A DNA stretch of 64,000 bases from Leptobrachium leishanense (taxonomy: Eukaryota; Chordata; Amphibia; Anura; Megophryidae): NCBI GenBank assembly GCA_009667805.1, contig CM019067.1, forward strand, positions 162,583,049-162,647,048, written 5' to 3'. Below the pieces are notes generated by a model. The model saw nothing but the letters and a program-made list of their open reading frames with translations, was not told the DNA's origin and searched no databases. Below, one piece after another: positions 1 to 11,655 of the stretch (position 1 is its first letter; every line of letters starts with the position of its first letter). A program made the position numbers and the translations under genes.

Positions 1-480
1 TTTAAAGTCAGACCATTTGGGTCAGTTTTGCGTTTTTTAAAATCATTTTGTTCATTTTTGTCCCTTTCATACCATTTTAATATGATTAAATAAAGTTGTG
101 CAATGCATATTCATAAGAAAAAAAAGGATCTTTATTTAATAAAAAAAACGATAGAATGGGCAGAATTACCGTATCAACAGAATTATCGTATCGTATCGAC
201 AGAATTATCGTATTGACAGAATTATCGGATCATTGGAAATGGAAATGATACAAAATTTACAGAATCAGCGATATAATACGATGTCCAAAATTACCGAAAT
301 GGAAACGAAATCCCGAATGGAACCGAAATCACGAATAGAGCGAAAATAAATTTCGATTTGACACATTTCAAGTCCATTCAAAAATTCCGAAAATTTTAGT
401 TTCGGCTCGGGAAAACATTTTGGATCTGCCGTTTTCGGATCCGATCCGATTCGGAAATTCGGCCAAATCCGAAGACACTA
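1..480. repeat. AT-rich repeat-derived DNA with a short tandem repeat
   Basis: No gene is visible. Positions of about 160-236 hold a degenerate tandem repeat around the motif CAGAATTATCGTAT. From about 280 to 480 the DNA is rich in CGAAAT/TTCGG words resembling the TTCG-rich repeat at 16.9-18.7 kb. It is probably the remnant of a DNA transposon whose other end lies outside the window. No termini could be defined. Confidence 0.4.
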
Positions 481-1918
481 ATCGTGACATTTCGTGAAAA
501 TTCCGAAATTCCGAAACCCTAGACACACACCACTGGCACATCCAGGCACATCCCTAGACCCCAACACTGAGCCTATTGGATACAAGGGCCCTATAGGAAT
601 TCTACCTGATTTGATATGAGTGATTCTATGCCCTACACCTATTTTGTTCTTGGTATATAGGTATGTACATCTCTGTTTGTTTTTCAGGAGTTGTATACAA
701 TGATGAAAGGGCATGCTGACCTGAAAGGTCTGTTTGTCACTCCTCACAAGTAAACAGGTCACAAGAGTGGACTTACTGAAAGCAGAGCTGGTGTCTGTCT
801 TTTATTTTTATGAACAAAGAATTGAATTCTATGTATGCTTTTCTATAACATTAATTATTTATACCTCTGTTAAAAATATCACCTACACCTTTTAAAAGCA
901 ATTCAAAATAAACATGTTTATAACTCCCAAATAGAAATAATTATTTGTGTCTCTGAATGCCTGCATTTTAGTTTTCTAAGCACTTGTGGACCCATTAAAT
1001 CAATTAACAATGTGAATTTAAAATCAATTTTGGTTGCTACAGTAATTGCGAGATCAATGGTTATGGCTACATAATACATGGAAAGTTACATAAAAATAGC
1101 TAATTATGTGTTTGTCTTTTGTGGTTGATTCATTAGGGGTTTGTTTTAGACACTGATGAATAGGATTTTGCATAGATACTCATTCGTTCACACTTGTTGA
1201 ATAAAATAATGTTTTGACAAATGAGTAAACTGCCATCAAATTGTACAAGGTATTACTTTTCATAATTCCAACATGTCCAAAACATCATAATATTATTAAT
1301 TACTTTATTGAGTTGTAATAGCATTAATGATTAAGTTAAATCACTAGAGCATGCAATATAGAACGTAATTCTTATAATTGCAGGAAATAATGATCTTTTC
1401 AGCTTGATGGACACACATTAGATATGTAGAAATATAAAAATATAAAAACACAAGATTAGAAATAATAATACACAAGAGACACTATTAACCTTTCACTCCA
1501 CAAGCATTACCGCAATTTCTAGCAAATTTGAAATACATAAAGAAATGTTAGGCCTTTATGCATATGATGCAAATTTATTGTGGCTATTGCAGAAAGTTAT
1601 TTAAAGGGTCACTTTATGTAATACCGTCTCTGTATTCTCTGATTATAATTATACAGTTTTGACCTTTCACTATATATATGCAGTTCCTCTGTCGGACTCA
1701 CAAATTCCAGATTTTATACATAATAAAAACTTTAACAAAACCCATAAAGAGCAAAATTCTACAAATTAAATTATAAACACATTTACTTGATCCTGTAAAA
1801 GTAATATGTTGATTAGAATAAATGGAAAAGAGGAAAATTAAATAGAGAATATTTCCTAAAAAGACAAAGGTTGATCATCATGGTCCCAACTTTAACAAGT
1901 GTATAATTAACCTCCCTT
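481..1918. other. AT-rich non-coding DNA, no feature recognised
   Basis: All reading frames are short, and no exon-like, RNA-gene or transposon-terminus signal was found. Confidence 0.6.
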
Positions 1919-1985
1919 TATTATTATTATTATTATTAACATTTATATAGCACTAAAAGTTTCTGCAGTGCTTTACATTATGCAA
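1919..1985 (-). repeat. LINE 3' tail remnant (L2/CR1-like), minus strand
   Basis: The stretch begins with a run of TTA trinucleotides followed by ACATTTATATAGC and a segment reading AGTGCTTTACATTATG. In reverse complement this is the familiar vertebrate LINE 3' end (a GCACTGC block, then CTATATAAAT, then a simple ATA tail). The same type of tail occurs in plus orientation at about 11610-11655. Only the tail survives here. Confidence 0.5.
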
Positions 1986-2004
1986 AATTCAGGAAACTAT
2001 CATA

Positions 2005-2993
2005 TTAACCCCTTAAGGACCCCTGACGTACCCTGTACGTCCTGTCCACAGGTCTCCCTTAGACCCGCGGACGTACAGGGTACGTCAGCGGCGCCTAATC
2101 CCCCTCCCGCCCGATACTCACCTCCCTCGCTGAATCCCTCAGCGATCTGGCAGGGAGGAAGCCTGCCCATGTGATTTACAAGGGCAGGCGAGGCTGATGA
2201 CGTCGCCACGCTGCGTGGTGACGTCATCAGCAGGCGTCCCCATGCAAAGCAATGGAGGGGAGGGGGGGCTCCTTCGGAGCCCTCTATCTCCCCAACCATT
2301 GCAGCTAGGGAGATGCTTTTTACGCCGCTGAAAAGGGGAGAGTCTCCCCTTTTCAGCGGTGTATAGCATTAACTGTTTGACATTATTATAATTTGACATT
2401 ATTTGAAAGGCCTGATTATGGCCTTTCCAATGATACCAAACATGACCAGGTTTGGTTTTTAAAAAAACAACAAATTAAATAAAATAAAAAAATGTTTTTT
2501 TTTTTAAAGTTTTTTTGTCTGGGTGGAGTTTAATTAAAGAGGACCTAGGCTATCATCTAAAAATAATTAGCACAAAATGGTCAGAATGAGCGCAGCACAC
2601 ATAGGTGAACTGTCTCAGCAGTGAAGGGGTTAAAAAGCAAACGCATGTAAAAATTGGGTATTTCTAGTCTCGGGACAAAATTTTGAACCTATTTAGCCGG
2701 GGTCTTTTTGGGTGGTTGTAGATTTTGGGGATTAAATTACGAAAAAGTGTGTTTTTACCATTTTTTCATCATATTTCATATTTTTTTTATAGTAAATTAT
2801 TCGATATGATGGAAATAATGGTATTTCTAGAAAGTCCACTTAATGGCGGGAAAAAGGGTGTATAATATGTGTGGGTTGAATAAACGAGTAAGAGGAAAAT
2901 TTGACCTAAACACTAACAGCGCAGAAACGTAAAAACAGCAGCGGTCACTAAAAGATGGATTTGTGTAAAACCGCCCGGTCACTAAGGGGTTAA
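2005..2993. mobile_element. piggyBac-like non-autonomous element 1 (989 bp)
   Basis: TTAA is present at both ends (2005-2008 and 2990-2993). The termini are inverted: CCCCTTAAGGACC inside the left TTAA and, on the other strand, CCCCTTAGTGACC inside the right one. A TTAA target site followed by CCC is the piggyBac signature. There is no transposase ORF, so the element would depend on a transposase encoded elsewhere. A related 708-bp copy lies in the opposite orientation at 60427-61134. A terminal-like sequence (AAGGGGTTAA) also occurs internally near 2624-2633. Assignment to the superfamily rests on the ends only. Confidence 0.7.
2025..2086. repeat. subterminal hairpin of piggyBac-like element
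   Basis: Positions 2025-2042 and 2069-2086 are exact 18-bp reverse complements separated by 26 nt. The arms contain GTACCCTGTAC and GTACAGGGTAC. The related element at 60.4 kb keeps a hairpin at the same place with changed but still pairing bases. Confidence 0.85.
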
Positions 2994-4171
2994 TAGGGTA
3001 TTTAAAGGAGCAAAAGGAAGATTCAATAGTTCTCAAAATAACACTTTCACCGTGGACAACATGTGGAAGACATAATTAATTAGCTTTCTCCCATATGTCA
3101 TTTGTTATACATATCATTCTGATGATCCCCTAGCAATTGGTAAATTCTCCTACCCAGTGTCTGGCCAATCCTGGGGAGCCACCAGGGACCAGACATTGCA
3201 TGACCTCTTTTACACCCCTTTAACACCAGCATTGCTGGAGTATATTTATTAATGGATGGAAGGGTTTTTGTTTTTTTTTGGTTCTAAATCAGCAGCATTT
3301 CTTACTTTCTCAACTCTTGCCAATAATACCAAATATGACTGTATGTGTAAAAAGAAAAATAAGGTTTTATGTTTGTTCTAAGGCAGTGGCATTGCCCTCA
3401 TAACGTATAAAGCAAGTACTGCTGTTGCAATAACTCACCTACTCTATGTTCTTTACTGGAATAAAGTGTGGGGAAGATGATGCTGTGCATAATTGCACAC
3501 TGTTCATCACTAAAATGTAAGCTGCCACATCACTGGGAGGAAAGGAAGGGATCCTTTGTATCCTTGTTTTTCCATCCTATATACCCCACAAAATCAAGTG
3601 AGATGTCATTAGACAGGCCAGAGTCTAGCCTTTACAATGATACATGACCATGTAAAATGTAAAAAATATATATATTTTTTAAAATTATTTTTATTTGTTC
3701 TAAGGCAGTGACGTTGTCCACAATTTACATATATAGCAAACAATGCTGCTGCCACTACTCACATGGTCATCACTCATGTTTAGAGCAAGAACAGTATCGT
3801 ATACATATTCATATTATTCATGAAACTCAATGTGCCACAGTACAAGAGAAACATTTAGGGTGGTTTTTTATTTTTGTTACTATATTGTATTTCCTTAAAA
3901 TATTTCAGTAACAGGTTCTCCACTTCAGATTTTTTTTAAAGACTACTCCATATCTTACCACAAAGGTTCTGATGATAATATGTGGAAAATGAGTTTATGT
4001 GCTGTGTATGACTAAAAGTTAAACATAAATTTACACGTTTTTGATTTTTTTATATGGCATTCTAACATGACATATATACATAGTAATATAAATTTTCCAC
4101 TGAGTCCACTGGAAAAAAACCCAACAATATATAATTTGTCTGGGTCCTATAATTAAACATGATTTAAAATA
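2994..4171. other. Non-coding DNA with diverged repeat copies
   Basis: No gene is seen. Two segments near 3310-3450 and 3630-3790 resemble each other (both contain GTTCTAAGGCAGTG). They also resemble the interior of the preceding piggyBac-like element around 2410-2460 (the motif CAATGATACCAAACATGACC and its variants), so they are probably decayed relatives of it. Confidence 0.45.
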
Positions 4172-4377
4172 CAGGGTTATTCACAGAGAGCCGAATTGGC
4201 TCCGAAATTGCACTGATTGGTGAATTTCCCCATACGGTACAATTTCGTTGCCATGCGACAATTTAAAAAGCTGACAGTTCGCCAATTATTGGTGAATTGG
4301 TTAATCTATTCAGAGAACACTGAACAGCACCGAAATGTCAATTAAATTACATTATTTTCGGTGGTTTCATTCAACAG

Positions 4378-5898
4378 CAGAGACGTAACTAGAAAACTCA
4401 GGGCCCCGGTGCAAGAATCCATGAAGGCCGCTTCCCTTCATGCGGCCCAATAAAGATACATATTTTAATATTTTATATCTACAGCAAAAAAAAAATAGTA
4501 TGCCATTTATATTAATTATTTCAACTTACTTTAATTGTTAACAGTGGTACTTTCAGAATAGGACTTGGTCATTAGGCAGGTCACACCGATGACCTGAAAA
4601 ACATAACGAGAAATCCATAAATCAAGGAAATTTATACATCCATTAGACAAAGTTATAGCAAAAGATTCATATGGCAATAAGAATATGAAAATTTAAATGA
4701 GATTAATAGAGTTAGAAAATATAAAGATTGTATATATACACACACAAACTTACTCAAATTTCCACAAAAGAGGCAGAGAAGCTTCAAGAAAAGGACCCAC
4801 AACAGCTGATGCACATCATTGACTGCAAGGGGATGGTCTGCATTTAGACTGTCTCTCAGCAGCAAACGGTGCATACCGGCTGTGGGGAGGGACCAGGTTG
4901 GGCCATTGAAGTCAGCGTGGTGTACCAGTATGCCCCTCGTCTTCAAGGGCCACTCTTCACTTGAAACCCAGACATCAGACCCACGGCCCCAGATATATGT
5001 ATATTGTGACCCCGCACATCACAGGGGCACTGTAGCATAGTTCTCTAGGGCAAATGTGGCGCACACATAGTCTCTTTCACGGGTGCTATTTTTCAGACTT
5101 TATTGCAGAAACAAATAAAACATAACACAAAAATAAAATCCTTGTTCACCTGAGCAGTAACTAACTCACTTACCATCCTCCTTTCTCTCTCTCTCTAGCA
5201 GGGACCCTATACAAAATTTGCACCAACCTTTGGTTTAATATCCTGCACCCACTGCAGACTCTCCCACCTCAGGAGTAGCACCATCCTGTGTGTCTCAATC
5301 TCTCTGTGTCTCAAAAACTAATCTTCCACTCTCTCAAGCAAGAGCTATTTATCCTGCATAATTGCCAGGTGATCATTTGCAGCAAGTACCAAACAAAACA
5401 TTCCTGCCTGGGGGTTAATGATTACACCTTTAAACAAAAGAATAGGGGGGGAGGAAACACAGACCCATCCTTGCACCCAGATATCAGACCCCCAGATACA
5501 TGTATACCCAAATATCAGACCTCAGATTTCATACCACAGATACATGTATACCACAGTTGTCAGACCTCACTGGTGGCAGAGAGAGGGATCTTCCTAGTAA
5601 GGGGTAGGCAGGGTGTGGCCGAATACCGGGGCAGGCATAGGCGAAAGACATCTGGTGCGCCATCTATGACATCAACAGAAGGGGCTGCTGAATGTCTGGC
5701 ATGTCCTCTCTGACATCAGAGAGGGTTGCCGGCGGTCAAGCCTAAAATATAACATGCCCGCCACCAGAAATATGCATCGCAGGCAGCACAAAATAATTTA
5801 TTGTGCTAGCAGTATGTGCATCATACGGCCGCCTAATTCAAGCATGCCTGGGCCCAATCAGAAATGTGACCGCTGCAACCCTGTTATTTCTGCCACTG
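4378..5898. mobile_element. hAT-like element, 1521 bp, nested
   Basis: It begins CAGAGACGTAACTAG and ends, on the other strand, CAGTGGCAGAAATAAC. It is flanked by an imperfect 8-bp target duplication, TTCAACAG (4370-4377) and TTAGACAG (5899-5906). The sequence on either side is continuous in the paralogous element at about 17360-17375, which acts as an empty site. The interior contains a short tandem repeat around AGATACATGTATACC at about 5494-5555. No transposase ORF was recognised; the longest internal frames show no domain. Confidence 0.65.
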
Positions 5899-6457
5899 TT
5901 AGACAGGTTTAATCAGGTGAATTCCATAGGTTTCATCATAAAAAATATTCCCTATTTTTATTAAATATTTATTCAACCATTTATTCTTTTCACTTGCAGC
6001 AAAATGTCACTTTCTTTTATTGATTTTTTTTTAGGCATTTTTCAGGTTTTTTTCACCAAAATGTTTTTTATAATTCTGTAAAAATGCCGGAGCTTTTTTC
6101 TGTAATAGACCTTTTTATTATTATTCTTAGGACCTTAATTGTTATATTCAGGTGCATTAGCTTTTTGGAAACAGCTTTTAAAAGTTGCAGTGTTTCTATT
6201 TTTTTCACCTGTTTGTGGGCTTGTCTGCTTCTTCCGACCGCTGTTCGGCGGGTCGTCTGCTTCCTTCGGATCTATTCAGTGTTTTTTTGTCAGTTTTTCA
6301 AATCAATTCTGCAGGTTTTTGGAAGTATTTCAGAGCCACGCAGAGCTGCTATCCATGGTGCTGAAACCTATTAAGGTGCTACAGAGCCCGTGGAGCTGCT
6401 ATCCATGGTGCTGAATAGGTTTCAGGACCAAAAATATCTGCTGTTCTTGGTACTGAA

Positions 6458-7676
6458 TAGGGATGGGCTGCCAGTTCAAATCTGTTCTAAGTTCGATTCG
6501 AACATCGGCTGTTGGGAGGTTTGCAAACTTTGAACTTTTCGGGCCATTCGAAAAATGTTCGACCAAATAAAAAATCAAAGATTTTTAAAAAAATGCTTAA
6601 AAGATCCAGAAAAATCTAAAAATAAAGAGACTATTTACTGCAGAATATAATAATAAATGGATTATTAGATTTTTGAATTAAAACGGGAATATTTTTAACA
6701 TTGAAGCCTATGGGGCAAAGAATTTCCCACATCTTGTGGCTAAAAAAAAAAGGATTTTTTTTAAAGAAGAATGCTTAAAAGATCCTAAAAAACCTAAGAA
6801 TAAAGAGACTCTTTACTATAGAATATAATAATAAATGGTTTATTAGATATTGCATTAAAGTGGGAATATTTTTAACATTGAAGCTTATGGGGCAAAACAT
6901 TTCCCACACCTTGTGGCTCAAACATTTCCCACCCCTTGCGGATCGATTCGAAATTTCGAGTAATTCGATTTGGATGATTAAAAATTTCGGGTCGATTTGA
7001 TAAATCGTGTCTATTTGGTGATTCGGGTCATTTCGGTGATTCGGATCATTTCGGGTCATTCGGTTCAGTTGGTTTTTCATTTTATGCTGCATTAATTATA
7101 CTGTAGAGGTGCTGCACGGCAGTGTGAGGATTCATATGCTGCATTAATTATACTGTAGAGGTGCTGCCCGGCAGTGTGTGGAATCAAATGCTGCAGTAAT
7201 TATTCTTCTTACAAATTTGGTTACTTAACCCGTTTGCGTTTGGATTGTAATATGCGGTGAACACCGTAGCAAACGTTAATGCTCACGCAAGTGAGCGTTT
7301 TAAATTTTGCGTTAAGATCGTAATTTTTCCCACTAGTTATTGCTCAAACATTTCCCATGGTTTCAAATCGCGTTTAAACATGAGCAAAAGTGGTAAAAAT
7401 GAGCTCAGCGCACAGCGGTGAAATAGCTCAGCACTTTAAAAACTTTTTTTATTGTATTTGTTTTTCATTGTTTCCTGTCCCCCAGGGCAGTACCCGGACC
7501 TCCATACACCTTTTATGACCAATATCCTGCATATATGCCCTCTGGAGGGGACCTTAATTTTTGCACTTTTGAGCCTCATTGACTTGCATTGCGTTTGAAT
7601 CGTGTTCGCGTTCGAACGTTTCCCGATGTTCGAGTTCGAATGTGAACCGAACACAGGGGTGTTCGGCCCATCACTA
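6458..7676. mobile_element. hAT-like element, 1219 bp, nested
   Basis: The ends are TAGGGATGGGC (6458) and GCCCATCACTA (to 7676), near-perfect inverted termini. They are flanked by the 8-bp duplication GTACTGAA (6450-6457) and GTGCTGAA (7677-7684). The sister element at 17971-17990 keeps the uninterrupted target (GGTGCTGAATAGGTTTCAG), which confirms the junctions. The interior is rich in TTCGAA words and carries no transposase, so the element is non-autonomous. Confidence 0.8.
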
Positions 7677-8399
7677 GTGCTGAATAGGTTTCAGCATCAT
7701 AGGCAGTCCCCACCGAACTCAGCCAGGCTGATGGAAAGAAAAAACCCGCTGCGTTAGGCAAAGAAAAAGAACCTAGTTTTAAAATATATTAGGAATCCAT
7801 AAATTTCACCAAAAAATATCCCAAGAAATGCCTAAAAAAATGAAAAAATAATGATACTTTTTGCTGCAAGTGAAAGGAATAAACAGTTGAATAAATATTT
7901 AATAAAAACTGGGAATATGGTTTATATTGAACCTATGGGATTTGCCTTTTTAAAGCTGTCCATCGAACCACCGATAATCAGGGAATTTCACTGACATTTC
8001 GGTGCTGTGCAGCGTTCTCTGAATAGATTAGCCATTACTTCTCCATGGGGAATTTCACTGGCGTCAAATCTCACCGAATGGCACCATGGCGCTGTCCATG
8101 GACTGTGGTGCTGATGCTGAATACAACAGATTCAGCATCATGGCCAATGGACAGGGACGCAGTGCCGAGATTAATTGAAATGGTAGAACAAATTGATCAG
8201 AAAAGATTAAATCAATTTGTTTTATACCGTTTCGTGTTCGTTTCCCTCGAGACACACTTGGGCTGGATACATCACCTCTCCGTGCGCTCCCTCGCTGATC
8301 TATGCAGTCTCCCCCGGCGATCGCAACGTTTTTACTTCCTTCTCGCAAGGAGGGAACCAGGAAGTATGCGATCATGATCGTCGGAGGAGACAGCTGGGG

Positions 8400-8591
8400 A
8401 CATAGAGGGAGCGCAGGGACAGGTGATGAATCCAGCGGCATCCCGAGTGTTGCTCGGGGTTACTGCTTCCAATTTAGGAATTTAACCCTGAGCTACACTC
8501 GGGATACCGCTGGGAGGGGGGCAAAACAAAAAAAAAATTGAGCACTTTGGAACATGAAGATTTTAAATAAATAGACCGCCAGGGACGTTAA
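8400..8591. repeat. Possible piggyBac-like half element
   Basis: The segment contains CCCGAGTGTTGCTCGGGGT and a related ACTCGGGATACCGC hairpin-type block. It ends CCGCCAGGGACGTTAA, whose reverse complement starts TTAACGTCCC, resembling a piggyBac-like terminus. A matching left TTAA end was not found, so the element is truncated or wrongly classified. Confidence 0.3.
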
Positions 8592-9307
8592 GAAACATTG
8601 AATTACTCTGTGTGTAAATGCTGTTTTTGGATAGTTATTAGTAATATGTAAAACAAGAGAGAAGAGAAATAAAAATGAGAATGGATTTTTATGTGACATT
8701 GGCTAATAAAAAAAGTATATTTATTGCAATTCAAGTAATGAGGCTAGATTGAAAACGATAAAATTGCTTGATAATTTCTGTATATGTTGATTTTTTTCAG
8801 CATCTTCCTATTCAGTCTGAAAATCTAATTACGTAAAATCTAACTACGTATTAATAAATGCATAAGATTATATGTTATCAAAATATGCATCATTTTGATA
8901 ACATATAATCTTATGCATTTATTAATACGTAGTATGCTTTGTTTTTACATTTGATAATTCATTCATAGTGAAAGCATTTCATTTATCTGACTTCATCTGA
9001 AGTCATTTAAATATTTTAGGCATGTTCCACAATGATGCATTCAAGTAATAGTGAAAAGATGATCATAAACAATATCAATCTTCTAAAACAGCCACAATTT
9101 GGTTTATGCCCACATTGAGCAGAAATTACATTTTATGTGACTGTTTGCTACTAAACATTCCTTTCTGACAAATACAGTATGTAATTGATAAACATAATAT
9201 TTAGGAAAAATGTTCCCCTTCTAATTATCTGCTTTACTTCCAGGTGATGCAGCATTTTTATATCCAAGCAGATTAATGTGTACATTAGAAATTCCCTGGA
9301 ATAGCCA
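8592..9307. other. AT-rich non-coding DNA
   Basis: Nothing is recognised except the perfect palindrome listed separately at 8844-8932. Confidence 0.6.
8844..8932. repeat. Perfect palindrome, 41-bp arms, 7-nt loop
   Basis: Positions 8844-8884 and 8892-8932 are exact reverse complements of 41 bp (left arm starts CTACGTATTAATAAATGC) around the loop ATGCATC. No target duplication or transposon terminus is visible, so it is better described as a fold-back duplication than as a MITE. Confidence 0.95.
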
Positions 9308-9363
9308 CAGGGGTGGATTAGGAATAAAAATCAGCCCTAGTAAAAAATTGTAATCCACCCCTA
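9308..9363. mobile_element. Miniature (56-bp) terminal-inverted-repeat remnant
   Basis: It begins CAGGGGTGGATTA and ends TAATCCACCCCTA, so it is essentially two inverted termini with 30 nt between them. The end sequence is of hAT type. A target duplication is not clear. Confidence 0.45.
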
Positions 9364-9574
9364 TATTGCATCAAGTGAAAACGTCAAAGAGTGCTACTTG
9401 CAAGATACAAAAGCACAATTCATGATGTCACAGCAGCTCCTGGTTTCAAGTATTATAGTATTCAAGTATAGGTATAAATAGATGAAAAAAAAGTGAAACA
9501 AAAGGCAAGGTTTAAACATTAGGCCATAGAACTCAAAGTAATGTGTGCTGTGTATGAGCATATCACATAGCTGC

Positions 9575-10487
9575 TGTCACGTTTTCCATGTTCCAGCCCT
9601 GACCCCCTGCCCTCTGTATTCATTATGTCATGGTTCCTATTTGTTTCCCTATGCTGCATTCCCTGGGATGCAGCTCAGGGGTTAATTATCTGCTTGTTTA
9701 TTTGCTTGTTTAGCTTCTGTTGATGATATGAGCTGATCACTCCTCCTATATAATGCAATGGGCCCATATCACAATGCTCTTGCATCTGGTTCATTTTCAG
9801 TCTTTGTTTGCGGCTGACTTCATGTTCCTGAGAGCTCCCTGTTGTTCTGTCTGGTCAAGTCTATGTTTTATGGTTTACCTTATTTCTTTGATCTGTCCAT
9901 TGTTTCTTTAGTTAGCCTAGGTTCCAGTTTATGTCCAGTGTTTTACATGTAATCAGTTCAAGTGTTTCTCCTTCGTCTGTTTCATGTTCTGACTGATTAT
10001 ATGGTTTTGACCCTCTGGCCTGGCTAACGGATTTTCTGCTTGTATAACTCCTCTTCGGTATAAGGTAAATATTCTGGTTTTGACTCCTGGCTTATTCACT
10101 GACGACTCTTCTGGGCATCCCTAGCTGTACTGTGTATATTGATGTATATGTTGTGTGTCCCTGCTAACCACGGGTTTTGTAATTGAAGTCCTTCCCTACA
10201 AGTTGTGGAGTATAACTCCTTCAGGTATTCTGTGTGCACCCTGGGACTCTGTACGGCTACTAGGTAACCTTTTTCTATTAGTGCAGATTCGGCCACTCTA
10301 AGGACCGATCTATCCGTATAGGGCTCCTTTGGTATAGCCGTGCAGGGGTCCCCAGTTTCTTCTGTGTTCATATACATATATATATATTGTTGCTTATTGT
10401 GTCGTGCATCTCTGCATAGGGGCTTTTACTCCTTCTAGGGCCTTATTTGGCGCATGCCGGTTACCGCCGTTGTGACTGACTGTGACA
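9575..10487 (+). mobile_element. Solo LTR, 913 bp
   Basis: It begins TGTCACG and ends TGTGACA, the same kind of inverted LTR ends as the complete LTR elements in this window. It is flanked by the 5-bp duplication GCTGC (9570-9574) and GCCGC (10488-10492). A TATA-like TATATAA lies near 9749. No second LTR or internal region is present, as expected after recombination between LTRs. Assignment to Ty3/gypsy is inferred from the termini and the 5-bp target duplication. Confidence 0.6.
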
Positions 10488-10655
10488 GCCGCACTGCAAC
10501 AACACACTAAGCACATTGCATATAAAAAACACACTGTTATAGAACTCATACTGTATGTAACTATACATCTCCTTCCATTTAACTTGTACCATTAGTGGTT
10601 AGAGAATTAAACTATAGCACTGCATTTTGTTTATTTTGTACCTAAAAACCCATAG

Positions 10656-10783
10656 GGCTATATTACAAAATTGATGCTAACGTAACCAGAGCTGTTGTTA
10701 ACTTACCAGAGCCATTATAGCCTATGGAGCTGTTAAGTTTACAACAGCTCTGGTTAAGTTAGCACCAACTTTGCAATATAGCC
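10656..10783. mobile_element. Fold-back MITE, about 128 bp
   Basis: The left end GGCTATATTACAAAATTGAT pairs with the right end, and the whole element is nearly self-complementary (GCTCTGGTTAAGTTAGCACC against GATGCTAACGTAACCAGAGC). A diverged relative lies at 22514-22631. Confidence 0.65.
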
Positions 10784-11289
10784 TATAGACTTTTATCTTG
10801 CCCATAGACATTACATTTACCTTTTTTATTATACCAATGTCACAAGTTTCTCCTTGGCTCACATTGCCCCTAATTTGCCTTGACCACATTTGCCTTTCAA
10901 CCACAGTTTCTCTTTTTAGCTGCATTAATTGCTGCTCCCTGCACAAACTTTCAGACACACAAATACACACACACTCACATAAACACTGATACACACCTTG
11001 TCTCCATTGCTTTTTGAAAGCATTCTGTAAATACATACACTGAGATTCTGCATGTGTTTATGTAGCACAATTACCAACGCTGACTGTTGGCCAGATCCCT
11101 TCTAAGCTAGCAGAGTGTTTCTTGTTGGAGTGATAACAAGTAAATGCATGTGTTTGGAGAACAGGCGTCCATTTTCACTGGGCAGGGAATAGAGCAAAGG
11201 GTTATAGTTATTTGTTCTTATTACTCAGTACAGAAGCTGTCAGAATGTCAGCAATCAGTACTACTTATATGCTTAGATCTCATCCCATG
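10784..11289. other. Non-coding DNA, no feature recognised
   Basis: Short frames only. A CA-rich stretch occurs near 10955-10985. Confidence 0.55.
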
Positions 11290-11655
11290 ATAGACTGCAG
11301 GATTTCTCACACGCAGCCCCCATCTTCTGGAACGCTGTACCTCATACTGTCATACTGTCAGACTTTCTCCTAGTTTTCCTTCCTTCAAACACTCCCTTAA
11401 GACATTCTTATTTAGGGAAGCCTACCACCTGACTCAAGGATGCAACCAGTCCATCACTCTCACCTTGCAGTCCTCTCCTCCTGTTTCCACCCCCAGCCCT
11501 TCTATATTGTGAGTTCCCACAGGAATAGGGCCTTTGTTTCCTCCTGTACTGGTTTGTCAAATGTTGTTAAATGTAGTGTAACCCTGTCTATATTGTGCCC
11601 ATTGCACAGCACTGCCTAATATGCTGGTGCTTATTAAATAAATTATAATAAAGTA
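11290..11655 (+). pseudogene. LINE ORF2 C-terminus and 3' UTR (L2/CR1-like), 5'-truncated
   Basis: A translated segment at about 11387-11437 reads FKHSLKTFLFREAYHL, preceded near 11312 by a trace of FWNAVP. This is the conserved C-terminal tail of vertebrate L2/CR1-type LINE reverse transcriptases (an L..FK..LKTHLF..A pattern). It is followed by a 3' UTR ending GCACTGCCTAATATG, then GCTTATTAAATAAATTATAATAA, the usual LINE tail. All upstream domains are missing. The clade cannot be fixed from so little sequence. Confidence 0.6.

Larger units (their letters stand above)
4172..8235 (+). mobile_element. CAGGGTTATTC-family DNA transposon, split by two hAT insertions
   Basis: The left end reads CAGGGTTATTCACAGAGAG after a TA. 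Its interior shares ordered blocks with the elements at 17109-18500 and 49908-50823: GAATTTCCCCA, GTTCGCCA, TAATAAATCGTTTA-like words, a CCATGG/CTGTGGTGCTGAAT hairpin, and AATATTTTTAACATTGAA. Removing two hAT elements (4378-5898 and 6458-7676) leaves about 1.3 kb. The right boundary is uncertain; similarity to the second copy fades near a terminal hairpin of ACAAATTGAT and ATCAATTTGT at 8190-8225. No transposase is encoded. Confidence 0.55.

Noticed and set aside
5288..5713. 141-codon frame inside the first nested hAT element
   Set aside because: No homology to hAT transposase or any domain; it contains a short tandem repeat and is likely non-coding.
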